Source: Lachnoclostridium sp. UBA3262
GTDB lineage: Bacteria > Bacillota > Clostridia > Lachnospirales > Lachnospiraceae
Length of the DNA stretch: 64,000 nucleotides
Reading direction: 5' to 3'
Assembly: GCA_002362575.1 (NCBI GenBank)
Contig: DEUM01000012.1
Location: 1-64,000, forward strand
This document shows, piece after piece, positions 41,207 to 48,626 of this stretch; the first letter of the stretch is position 1, and each line of letters begins with the position of its first letter. A program made the translations under genes and the position numbers. The notes beneath the pieces were generated by a model. The model did no database searches. It was not told where the DNA came from and saw nothing but the letters and a program-made list of their open reading frames with translations.

Positions 41207-41781
41207 TGAGTTTATTTACCATTCTTTTTACGGCTGCGTTAGTAAACAACTTCGTATTAAGCCAGTTTCTGGGTATTTGTCCGTTCCTCGGCGTATCGAA
41301 GAAGGTAGAGACGGCAGCCGGCATGGGCGGAGCGGTAATCTTTGTAATCACCATCGCTTCCCTTTGTACGAGTACGCTATATAATTTATTATTAAAGCCA
41401 AACAATTTGGAATATCTGAATACTATCGTATTTATTCTTGTCATTGCCGCTCTGGTTCAGTTTGTGGAAATGGTATTGAAAAAGATGATGCCGGCTCTGT
41501 ATAAATCGCTTGGAGTATATCTCCCGCTGATTACGACAAACTGTGCCGTACTTGGTGTGGCATTGCTGAGTGTGCAGAATGACTATGGTATTCTGGAGAG
41601 TACAATTAACGGTATCGGTGCTTCTGTCGGATTCTTTTTAGCAATCTGTCTGATGGCAGGTATCCGTGAGAAACTGGAAAACAGCAATATCCCTGAAGTA
41701 TTTAAAGGTACGCCTATCGTTCTGATAACAGCAGGACTTATGGCAATTGCCTTCTGTGGCTTCGGTGGAGTCAGCTTTTAA
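41206..41781 (+). CDS. rnfA: Rnf electron transport complex subunit A
   Basis: 191 residues, six membrane segments, homologous to RnfE with opposite topology. Marks are NNFVLSQFLGICPFLGVSKK, with the membrane Cys, and YLPLITTNCAVLGVALL, with the second. Start ATG overlaps the rnfE stop (TAATG), so translation is coupled. RnfB follows after 18 nt with AAAGGAGG. Confidence 0.97.
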   Translation: MSLFTILFTAALVNNFVLSQFLGICPFLGVSKKVETAAGMGGAVIFVITIASLCTSTLYNLLLKPNNLEYLNTIVFILVIAALVQFVEMVLKKMMPALYKSLGVYLPLITTNCAVLGVALLSVQNDYGILESTINGIGASVGFFLAICLMAGIREKLENSNIPEVFKGTPIVLITAGLMAIAFCGFGGVSF

Positions 41782-41799
41782 TAAAAGGAGGAAATCGAA

Positions 41800-42594
41800 A
41801 TGACAAATACTATTATATTCTCGGTCGTACTCCTTGCGGTACTTGGTATCCTTATCGGAATTCTTCTCGGTGTGGCAGGGAAATTCTTTGCCGTTGAGAC
41901 GGATGAAAGGGTAGTGCAGGTACGTGACTGTCTGCCGGGTAATAACTGCGGTGGTTGTGGATATCCGGGCTGTGACGGACTGGCTGAGGCAATCGTGGCA
42001 GGAAATGCCGAAGTAAATGGCTGTCCGGTCGGAGGAGCTCCGGTAGCAGCTAAGATTGGAGAGATTCTGGGTGTATCTGCAGGAGAGGCAGTCCGGAAGG
42101 TGGCATATGTAAAATGTGCCGGAACTTGTGACGTTGCTTCCAACAAATATAATTATGTCGGAGAGATGGACTGTCATCGCGCTGTGATGGTACCGGGACG
42201 CGGAGATAAGGCGTGCTCCCATGGCTGTCTGGGACTGGGTTCCTGTGTGGAAGCATGTCAGTTTGGTGCATTGTCTATCAAGGACGGAATCGCCGTTGTC
42301 AATAAAGAGCTCTGTGTGGCATGTGGTAAATGTGTGACGACCTGTCCGAACAATGTAATCAGCCTTGTTCCTTATGATTCGGCATATGCGGTTCAGTGTA
42401 ACTCGAAAGATAAAGGAAAAGAGGTTATGAGCGTATGTAAGTCCGGTTGTATTGGATGCGGCATCTGTGTAAAGCAGTGTGAGTTTGACGCTGTTAAGGT
42501 GGAAAACAACATCGCTGTGATAGATGGAGAGAAGTGTCAGGGCTGCGGTAAATGCGCTGAGAAATGTCCGAAGAAGATTATTCGGGCAGTGTAA
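41800..42594 (+). CDS. rnfB: Rnf electron transport complex subunit B (ferredoxin-interacting)
   Basis: 264 residues. One N-terminal membrane helix (IIFSVVLLAVLGILIGILLG), then a 4Fe-4S motif of the RnfB/Fes type (PGNNCGGCGYPGCDGLAEA) and further ferredoxin-like motifs: CLGLGSCVEACQFGAL, CVACGKCVTTCPNN, CKSGCIGCGICVKQCEF and CQGCGKCAEKCPKK. It accepts electrons from reduced ferredoxin and passes them into the complex. Last gene of the operon, closed by a strong terminator. Confidence 0.97.
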   Translation: MTNTIIFSVVLLAVLGILIGILLGVAGKFFAVETDERVVQVRDCLPGNNCGGCGYPGCDGLAEAIVAGNAEVNGCPVGGAPVAAKIGEILGVSAGEAVRKVAYVKCAGTCDVASNKYNYVGEMDCHRAVMVPGRGDKACSHGCLGLGSCVEACQFGALSIKDGIAVVNKELCVACGKCVTTCPNNVISLVPYDSAYAVQCNSKDKGKEVMSVCKSGCIGCGICVKQCEFDAVKVENNIAVIDGEKCQGCGKCAEKCPKKIIRAV

Positions 42595-42611
42595 GGTTAA
42601 AGTATAAAATG

Positions 42612-42645
42612 AAAAAGGAAGCCGGATCTGCTGGCTTCCTTTTTT
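42612..42645 (+). terminator. Terminator of the rnf operon, probably bidirectional
   Basis: GGAAGCC (42617-42623) pairs with GGCTTCC (42633-42639) and is flanked by an A-run on the left and T-run on the right, so the stem extends and works in both directions. The convergent Big2-like gene ends 13 nt later. Confidence 0.9.
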
Positions 42646-42657
42646 AATTCTAGAAAA

Positions 42658-43338
42658 TTACTTGTCTGAAAAATCATTTGAAATTGTTTTCTTTTCCTTG
42701 TACTTTTTGTACTTTCCTGCCGTCGTTTCCTCTGGAGAAACCGGATGACTTACCGTTACTTTACAAATTGCTGTTTGGTTTGTTGATAATAATGTCGCGG
42801 TAATTGTTGCCGTTCCAGGACTGACTGCGGTAATAACGCCGCGGGAGTTAATCATAGCAACCTCAGGATTATCACTTTCATAAATCGGCACTTCAGTAGA
42901 AGTGTTAGGCTTGATAATCGTTTCCGTGCGGAACTTTGAGTTTGTCTTCATATGAACATTCCGTTTTAAAAACTTAATGCAAATGCCAGTAGGAGAAACC
43001 TTGACACGGCATTTTAACCTGCGATTTATCTTTTTTCCCTTCCGAATGGTAGCAGTAATCGTCGCTGAGCCAATACCTTGTGACTTGACAACGGCACGTT
43101 TGCCACGGGCAGCAGTGCTCTTTACAGTAACAACGGAAAGGTTCGAAGAAGAATAGGTAACTCTTTGTTTCTTTTTTAAATTGTAAACGCGGAGACGGAA
43201 ATCATTGCCTACTGTCATATTAAGTTTTTTGATGTTCAATTTTGGTTTCTTCGAGGCAGCACTGGTATTGCTGCTGGAAAGAAAAATAGAACTCACTAAC
43301 AGCGCAAAAGTTAATAATAAAGCAATTTTTCTTTTCAA
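42658..43338 (-). CDS. Secreted Big2-like (bacterial Ig-like) protein
   Basis: 226 residues. Signal peptide (KRKIALLLTFALLVSSIFLS, cleaved near NTSAAS), then two Big2-type Ig modules: ~30-115 (VTYSSSNLSVVTVKSTAARG, GIGSATITATIRKGKK) and ~116-195 (YESDNPEVAMINSRGVITAV, PGTATITATL). The last ~28 residues are charged and Lys-rich without a sortase or membrane anchor. Probably a wall-associated adhesion or binding module without catalytic domain; it resembles the N-terminal module of the GH10 xylanase. The start is TTG 43338, 6 nt after GGAGG. Confidence 0.82.
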   Translation of the reverse strand: MKRKIALLLTFALLVSSIFLSSSNTSAASKKPKLNIKKLNMTVGNDFRLRVYNLKKKQRVTYSSSNLSVVTVKSTAARGKRAVVKSQGIGSATITATIRKGKKINRRLKCRVKVSPTGICIKFLKRNVHMKTNSKFRTETIIKPNTSTEVPIYESDNPEVAMINSRGVITAVSPGTATITATLLSTNQTAICKVTVSHPVSPEETTAGKYKKYKEKKTISNDFSDK

Positions 43339-43427
43339 AATATCCCTCCTTCCGTATCCTATCCCATTTAGGTACTATAAAAATATCATTATGCTATGGC
43401 ACAAAAATGTCACTTTGTCCGGGGGAC

Positions 43428-43456
43428 TTGAAATTTGAGAAACGGTATCATATAAT
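43428..43456 (+). promoter_or_regulatory. Promoter of the two-component operon
   Basis: TTGAAA (43428-43433), 17-bp spacer, perfect TATAAT (43451-43456); the first gene starts 30 nt downstream. Confidence 0.8.
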
Positions 43457-43485
43457 AAGGAAAACTAACGGGAATGGAGGTAAGT

Positions 43486-44181
43486 GTGAAGATGCAGCGT
43501 ATTTTAATTGTAGATGATAATCCGGATATTCAGGAGGTACTTGGAACCTATGTGGCGAAAGAAGGTTTTGAGCCGGTTGTGGCAAAGGATGGTTTCGAGG
43601 CACTGGAGATGTTCCGCAAATGCAACCCTTGCGTGATTCTTTTGGATGTTATGATGCCGGGCATGGATGGTTACAAGGTGTGTGAAAAAATACGGGAAGA
43701 ATCAGAAGTGCCAATTATTCTTGTGACAGCGAAGGGGGAGGATTACGAGCGGGTAATGGGTCTGGATATTGGTGCGGATGATTACATCGTGAAACCATTT
43801 AATGCCAATGAGGTTATGGCAAGGGTACGCGCCGTGTTAAGGCGAATCGGACGCAGTGAGGTGACGGAGGATAAAAAGGTTCTTAATATTAGTGATTTGA
43901 CGGTAAACATTGAGGCATACACTGTATATGTTGGAGCAGAGAAACTTCCGATGACCAAAAAAGAAGTTGAGACGATGTGGATACTGGCGGGCAATCCGAG
44001 TAAGGTGTTTACAAGGGATAATCTGCTTGACAGCCTTTGGGGACAGGATTATTTTGGGGACAGCCGTACAGTCGATTCCCATATTAAGCGGCTTCGCGCT
44101 AAGCTGGATAAAGTTTCGCATCCGGACTGGGAGATAAAAACAATCTGGGGACTTGGTTACAAATTTGAATTGAATGTATAG
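43486..44181 (+). CDS. OmpR/PhoB-family response regulator
   Basis: About 231 residues. Receiver (RILIVDDNPDIQEVL, phosphoacceptor Asp54 in VILLDVMMPGMDG, VTAKGEDYERVMGLDIGADD, Lys in IVKPF), then a winged-helix DNA-binding domain (LPMTKKEVETMWILAGNPSK, DSLWGQDYFGDSRTVDSHIK). GTG 43486 has GGAGG 5 nt upstream; ATG 43474 and ATG 43492 are in-frame alternatives. It is followed after 11 nt by its sensor kinase. Target genes are unknown; the layout resembles PhoPR or VicRK-type envelope systems. Confidence 0.95.
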   Translation: MKMQRILIVDDNPDIQEVLGTYVAKEGFEPVVAKDGFEALEMFRKCNPCVILLDVMMPGMDGYKVCEKIREESEVPIILVTAKGEDYERVMGLDIGADDYIVKPFNANEVMARVRAVLRRIGRSEVTEDKKVLNISDLTVNIEAYTVYVGAEKLPMTKKEVETMWILAGNPSKVFTRDNLLDSLWGQDYFGDSRTVDSHIKRLRAKLDKVSHPDWEIKTIWGLGYKFELNV

Positions 44182-44192
44182 ATGAGGCGGAT

Positions 44193-45650
44193 ATGAAAAG
44201 AATATTTTGGCGGGTACTTGTTTATTTTGGCGTAGTGCTAGTGGCTTTTTCCGTTTTAATCGGCCTATTGTTTACCCGGTTTAACCGTAGTAATATCGTT
44301 GGAGCGTACAAAGACCAGTTGAGCAGTCTGGCCTCTAGTGTGGCAATTAGGACCAGTGAAGCAGTAAAGGATAAGGAATCCGATGTATTCCAGAACTACC
44401 TAAAGGTAATAGGTGACTTTGGGGATATGCAGGACATTGACATATGGGTGGTTGCGAGTCCGGAGGGAGAGGCCAGCCTTCCGGAGGACTATACGAATGT
44501 CGATATAGCAACGGTGTCCGTCCCGGATGAGACGGACAGGATTCTGAAATCTGCATATGGTGGAAAGAAAAAATCATACAGCGATTATGATGCAATTTAT
44601 CATAAAAAAATGCTTCACATGGCTCTGCCAATCCGCAATAACGATGGCGATGTCATGGGCGCTGTGCTTGCGTCAGGGCCGATGGAAATGATGGAAAACA
44701 CGATTGTACAGTATCAGAAATACATGCTGATTTGTGTTGTGCTGGGGCTTATACTGGCAATTATTCTCGCATTGTATTTTTCCAGACAGCTGGTTCGTCC
44801 GATTATAAAAATAAAAGAATTTGCGCTGGTTCTGGCGTCTGGTAAGTACGGACGTAAGACCGGAGTGAAAAGGCGGGATGAGCTGGGCTCGCTGGCAGAG
44901 AGCATGGATACATTATCCGATAAGCTTGTAGAAGCGGAGGAATACCGGGAGGGAATCGAGCAGAACAGAAGAGACTTTTTCTCAAATGTTTCCCATGAAC
45001 TCCGTACGCCGATTGCCGTTGTAAAAGGATATGCGGATACGCTTGCCGATGGCTTTGTTGAAGATGATGAAAAGCGGCAGGAGTACCTGAACCGGATTCG
45101 GAAGGAGTGCGGCGGCATGGAGCGGCTCGTATCTGACCTTTTGATTTTATCGAGAATGCAAAATCCGGATTTTGAGCTGAATATGGAAGTGCTGAATGTC
45201 ATCGCGGTGGCACAGGATGCCATGCGAAGTATCCGCATTTTAATGCCGGATAAAAATCTTACCGGGACGGTAACGTATGACGATGCCTGTTCTCTGATAA
45301 AGGGCGATTATGACAGAATACGACAGGTTTTTACAATCCTGCTGCAAAATGCGGTTAAGTATTCCTATGAGGGGACGGAGATTGCCGTTCATATTGCGAG
45401 GGAGAATGGCAGAGTGATTGCATCGGTAACCGATGTGGGAAGTGTTATTCCAGAGGAGGAATGGGATAATATTTTTCAAAAATTTTACCGTGCAAGCAAT
45501 CACGGAGAGAAGGATGGCTCTGGTCTGGGGCTTGTCGTCGCCGGAAATATTGTGGAGCGCCATAAGGGAAAAATCTCGGTAAAAAGCTCAGAAGAAGACG
45601 GAACTTGTTTTTTTGTAGAATTTCCAGAAACTTCTGAAAATATATCTTGA
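44193..45650 (+). CDS. Membrane sensor histidine kinase, partner of the adjacent OmpR-type regulator
   Basis: 485 residues. TM1 (~8-28), an external domain of ~140 residues (HMALPIRNNDGDVMGAVL is a Cache-like strand pair), TM2 (~170-190), HAMP (RPIIKIKEFALVLASGKYGR), HisKA with His268 (FSNVSHELRTPIAVVKGYAD), and HATPase (LLQNAVKYSYEGTE, DVGSVIPEEEWDNIFQKFYR, GSGLGLVVAGNI). The ATP-lid Asp-x-Gly motif reads DVGSVIP instead of DxGxGI, a departure at the usual second Gly. The stop codon TGA overlaps the -35 of the 6S RNA promoter. Confidence 0.95.
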   Translation: MKRIFWRVLVYFGVVLVAFSVLIGLLFTRFNRSNIVGAYKDQLSSLASSVAIRTSEAVKDKESDVFQNYLKVIGDFGDMQDIDIWVVASPEGEASLPEDYTNVDIATVSVPDETDRILKSAYGGKKKSYSDYDAIYHKKMLHMALPIRNNDGDVMGAVLASGPMEMMENTIVQYQKYMLICVVLGLILAIILALYFSRQLVRPIIKIKEFALVLASGKYGRKTGVKRRDELGSLAESMDTLSDKLVEAEEYREGIEQNRRDFFSNVSHELRTPIAVVKGYADTLADGFVEDDEKRQEYLNRIRKECGGMERLVSDLLILSRMQNPDFELNMEVLNVIAVAQDAMRSIRILMPDKNLTGTVTYDDACSLIKGDYDRIRQVFTILLQNAVKYSYEGTEIAVHIARENGRVIASVTDVGSVIPEEEWDNIFQKFYRASNHGEKDGSGLGLVVAGNIVERHKGKISVKSSEEDGTCFFVEFPETSENIS

Positions 45651-45675
45651 TAATTTGCGATTTTTTCAGTATACT
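45647..45675 (+). promoter_or_regulatory. 6S RNA promoter
   Basis: TTGATA (45647-45652), 17-bp spacer, TATACT (45670-45675). The start would be near 45682, just before the predicted 6S RNA stem. The -35 is shared with the end of the kinase gene. Confidence 0.8.
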
Positions 45676-45689
45676 AATAGTAAATAAAT

Positions 45690-45897
45690 AATATATCCTG
45701 AAGTGTTCGATACCTTCTGAATTTTTGAACCTACATTACTTTAAACGGGATTCTTATATCTGTAGTCGGATGTCGGGCCGTCACTGCCTTTACTGGCACT
45801 ATGGTGACATAGCAACGGAAGACAGAAAATTACATGCGGTTGCCCACCTAGCATTAGCTAGGAGTCAAAAATCAGAAGCCGGCATTTTGGGTATATT
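45690..45897 (+). ncRNA. ssrS: 6S RNA
   Basis: A gene-free stretch of about 208 nt with its own strong promoter. It opens ATATATCCTGAAGTGTTCG, matching the 5' pattern of 6S RNAs (compare CUGAGAUGUUCG in E. coli), and closes GGCATTTTGGGTATAT, which pairs with the 5' end (45691-45698 with 45889-45896) to form the terminal stem. The interior can form a long, interrupted rod with a central open region, as 6S RNA requires to mimic an open promoter and hold sigma-A RNA polymerase. The call rests on end motifs, length and promoter, not on a covariance search. The 81-codon plus frame inside it has no ribosome site. Confidence 0.75.
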
Positions 45898-45909
45898 ACA
45901 AAAGATTTT

Positions 45910-45936
45910 GGGGCAGCGACTCGTCGCTGCCCCTTT
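45910..45936 (+). terminator. Probable 6S RNA terminator
   Basis: GGGGCAGCGAC (45910-45920) and GTCGCTGCCCC (45923-45933) form a very stable GC stem followed by TTT. It lies 12 nt after the 6S RNA 3' end. The T-run is short. Confidence 0.6.
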
Positions 45937-45941
45937 GCGCG

Positions 45942-46079
45942 TACGCCATGAGCCGTGCGCGAAGGAATAAACAGGCTCGTCGGGAGCTTGCTCACGAAAG
46001 AGCCTGTTTATTCCTTCGCATAGGGCGAATGCCCGCGACCGAGCAGCCGAAGGCTGCGAGGTGCACGGCACATGGCGTA
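45942..46079 (+). ncRNA. Four-way-junction structured RNA or palindromic element before nadE
   Basis: P1 45942-45958/46063-46079 (16 of 17 paired) encloses P2 45959-45978/46000-46019 (20 bp perfect), P3 GGGC-gaat-GCCC (46023-46034) and P4 46038-46062 (ACC-GA-GCAGCC-gaa-GGCTGC-GA-GGT), whose inner loop is a symmetric GA/GA pair. P1 abuts P2 with no linker and P4 abuts the P1 return strand, so the helices could stack as a perfect junction. It ends 18 nt before the nadE ribosome site (GGAGG 46098-46102). No known RNA family was recognised. Confidence 0.55.
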
Positions 46080-46107
46080 ACAAAACCACATCTACATGGA
46101 GGTATTT

Positions 46108-48057
46108 ATGAAAGACGGATTTCTCAAGGTAGCAGTATCAACCCCGGAGCTGCGGGTGGCAGACTGTACCTTCAACATAGGACAGATGATAAAGAAAGCA
46201 AAAAAGATGGCGAAAAAAGGAGTTAAGCTTTTAGTGTTTCCAGAGCTTTCGATAACAGGCTACACCTGCAACGATTTATTTTTGCAGGATACTTTATTGA
46301 GCGGAGCATATGAAGCGCTGGTAAAATATGTAGAAGCGACCAAAAAGCTGCCGATGGTCTCTGTTCTCGGACTCCCCCTTGAAGTCAACGGGCGGCTTTA
46401 CAACGTAGCGGCAGTTGTGAACGAGGGTGTGATTAAGGGAATTGTTCCGAAAAGCACGATTCCGAACTATGGCGAGTTTTATGAGGCGAGGCAGTTTGCA
46501 TCGGGCGAAAATGCGCATGGTGACATTATAACGCCTTCGGGGTGGGAGGATGCCGTTGATTTTGGCACAAACCTGCTCTTTTGTGATTACAATACCCCGG
46601 AGTTCTGCTTTGCTGTTGAAATCTGCGAGGACTTATGGATGCCCGCGCCGCCATCCTGTCGCTATGCGGAAGCAGGAGCGAATGTTATCGTCAATCTCTC
46701 TGCCAGTGATGAGCTGACGGGCAAAGCAGCATACCGCAGGGAGCTTGTTAGAAACCAGTCGGCGAGGACGGTATCGGCCTATCTCTATGCGGATGCAGGA
46801 GAAGGGGAATCCACGACCGATATGGTGTTTGCCGGACACAATATGATTGTGGAGAATGGCGTTCTTCTGGCAGAGAGTAAACCGTTTGCAGAAAAGAAGG
46901 ATTTAATTACAGAAATAGATTTGGGACGTTTGAAAAATGAGCGCCGTCGGATGACGACCTTTCCGCTGCAGCCGGATCCGGAGGAGAATGATTATAAAAT
47001 TCTGCTGTTTGATACGGGGAAAAAAGAAGAAGTTAAATTGACAAGAAAGTTTGCAAAGACACCATTTGTGCCTTCCGATAAGAAAAATCGGGAGGAGCGC
47101 TGTGATGAAATACTAAATATTCAGGCGGTAGGGCTGGCAAAGAGGCTAAAGCATACCGGATGCCAAAATGCGGTTATTGGTTTGTCAGGAGGACTTGACT
47201 CGACGCTGGCGCTCCTTGTGACAGTGCGCGCCTTTGACCGCCTCGGGCTTGACAAAAAGGGGATTACCTGCGTGACCATGCCGTGCTTTGGCACGACAGA
47301 CCGGACATATGACAACGCGGTAAATCTTGCTCGTGAGCTCGGAACGGTATTGCGTGAAGTGGATATAAAAGAAGCGGTGACACAGCATTTTCGTGATATC
47401 GGACAGGATATCGAAAAGAGGGATGTCACATATGAAAACGGACAGGCACGAGAGAGGACACAAATCCTCATGGATATTGCCAATCAGACAAATGGAATGG
47501 TAATCGGTACGGGTGATATGTCGGAGCTGGCTCTCGGCTGGGCTACCTATAATGGAGACCATATGTCTATGTATGGGGTAAACTGTTCTGTGCCAAAGAC
47601 GCTTGTCCGTTACCTTGTACAATATTATGCCGATACGGCGAAAAGTAAAAAGCTCAGGGATGTACTGTATGATGTGCTCGATACACCGGTCAGCCCGGAG
47701 CTTCTGCCACCGGAGAATGGGGAGATTGCACAGAAAACGGAAGATATTGTAGGGCCTTATGAACTGCATGATTTCTTTTTATACTATATGCTCCGCTGTG
47801 GATTTACTCCGACCAAAGTTTTCCGGCTGGCTGTCTATGCCTTTGAGGGTGACTATACGGCAGAGACGATTTACAAGTGGCTGGATACGTTCTGCCATCG
47901 GTTTTTCCGGCAGCAGTTTAAGCGTTCCTGTCTGCCGGACGGACCGAAGGTTGGTACGGTTTCCGTTTCGCCGCGCGGTGATTTGCGCATGCCAAGTGAT
48001 GCGTCGGATGCACTGTGGAAAGAGGAGTTAGACCGGATTCACAAGAGCCTTGTTTAG
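46108..48057 (+). CDS. nadE: Glutamine-dependent NAD+ synthetase
   Basis: 649 residues, the long form with both domains. The N-terminal nitrilase-like glutaminase (~1-300) shows LLVFPELSITGYTC with catalytic Glu, GIVPKSTIPNYGEFYE with Lys, and Cys173 in AVEICEDLWMP. The C-terminal synthetase (~330-649) has the ATP-binding P-loop VIGLSGGLDSTLALLV (~360) and GTGDMSELALGWATYNGD. It amidates nicotinate adenine dinucleotide to NAD+, the last step of NAD synthesis. ATG 46108 has GGAGG 5 nt upstream; ATG 46096 overlaps that site. A structured element precedes it. Its 3' end overlaps a convergent gene by 30 bp. Confidence 0.96.
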   Translation: MKDGFLKVAVSTPELRVADCTFNIGQMIKKAKKMAKKGVKLLVFPELSITGYTCNDLFLQDTLLSGAYEALVKYVEATKKLPMVSVLGLPLEVNGRLYNVAAVVNEGVIKGIVPKSTIPNYGEFYEARQFASGENAHGDIITPSGWEDAVDFGTNLLFCDYNTPEFCFAVEICEDLWMPAPPSCRYAEAGANVIVNLSASDELTGKAAYRRELVRNQSARTVSAYLYADAGEGESTTDMVFAGHNMIVENGVLLAESKPFAEKKDLITEIDLGRLKNERRRMTTFPLQPDPEENDYKILLFDTGKKEEVKLTRKFAKTPFVPSDKKNREERCDEILNIQAVGLAKRLKHTGCQNAVIGLSGGLDSTLALLVTVRAFDRLGLDKKGITCVTMPCFGTTDRTYDNAVNLARELGTVLREVDIKEAVTQHFRDIGQDIEKRDVTYENGQARERTQILMDIANQTNGMVIGTGDMSELALGWATYNGDHMSMYGVNCSVPKTLVRYLVQYYADTAKSKKLRDVLYDVLDTPVSPELLPPENGEIAQKTEDIVGPYELHDFFLYYMLRCGFTPTKVFRLAVYAFEGDYTAETIYKWLDTFCHRFFRQQFKRSCLPDGPKVGTVSVSPRGDLRMPSDASDALWKEELDRIHKSLV

Positions 48058-48477
48058 TGCTGCCTTAACGCCTTCGATAAGCAGGGACTCGGTATATTTG
48101 CTCTTTTCGGAGAGAGGAATTTCTTCCAGAGCAGTCCCCTTTACTAATTCCTTCTCAATGGATTCGAGGGAAGGTTTTACGAGAGGGTACATCGTTGTCA
48201 CCGAATCCTCAAGGTTGATAAATGCGACAGACTTTACCTGATCGGCATCTACGACTACTTCGAGATTCAGGGTGGAGTCGCCGAGTTCAATCTGGGAATT
48301 GTAAACACCGGGATTATACTTGGCAGTGTCCGCGGAGTCTCCTGTTTTTTCAGAATCCTTTTTAGATGGAAAAAACATAAAGACAAGCAGCAGGATGAGC
48401 AGTATGCCAAGTCCTGCGAAAATCGCAGTATATATAAGTTCTTTCATTTGAATGACGACAATTTTAGTCTTTGCCAT
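48028..48477 (-). CDS. Membrane-anchored hypothetical protein
   Basis: 149 residues. One N-terminal membrane helix (LIYTAIFAGLGILLILLLVF), then a charged linker (SKKDSEKTGDSAD) and an external domain: YNPGVYNSQIELGDSTLNLE, VVVDADQVKSVAFINLED, a helical middle and LLIEGVKAALNKAL at the end. The strand-helix order recalls the FMN-binding domain of RnfG/NosR, but there is no SGAT motif, so flavin attachment is not expected. AAGGAGG lies 8 nt before the ATG. It is convergent with nadE and overlaps it by 30 bp. Function unknown. Confidence 0.7.
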   Translation of the reverse strand: MAKTKIVVIQMKELIYTAIFAGLGILLILLLVFMFFPSKKDSEKTGDSADTAKYNPGVYNSQIELGDSTLNLEVVVDADQVKSVAFINLEDSVTTMYPLVKPSLESIEKELVKGTALEEIPLSEKSKYTESLLIEGVKAALNKALVNPV

Positions 48478-48548
48478 GAAGTGAGCCTCCTTCAGATATG
48501 GAGTATATTACCATGCTTAGTATATTGTATGCAGTGGCATAGGAGGAT

Positions 48549-48626
48549 ATGATAAAGAGAACGGAAAATGTATGCGCAGAAATTGGCGCAGCGGGGGGAT
48601 TCGTATGTCATTACAATTCATTTTAG
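48549..48626 (+). CDS. Possible 25-residue leader peptide overlapping the addB start
   Basis: A frame ATG 48549 to TAG 48624-48626 (MIKRTENVCAEIGAAGGFVC, then HYNSF) follows AGGAGG (48541-48546), the best ribosome site in the region, though only 2 nt away. It ends inside addB in another frame, so its translation could couple to or compete with addB initiation at 48605. Unproven. Confidence 0.25.
   Translation: MIKRTENVCAEIGAAGGFVCHYNSF

Noticed and set aside
45725..45970. 81-codon plus-strand frame inside the 6S RNA region
   Set aside because: No ribosome site, low-complexity unlike local proteins, lies within a predicted structured RNA with its own promoter and terminator.
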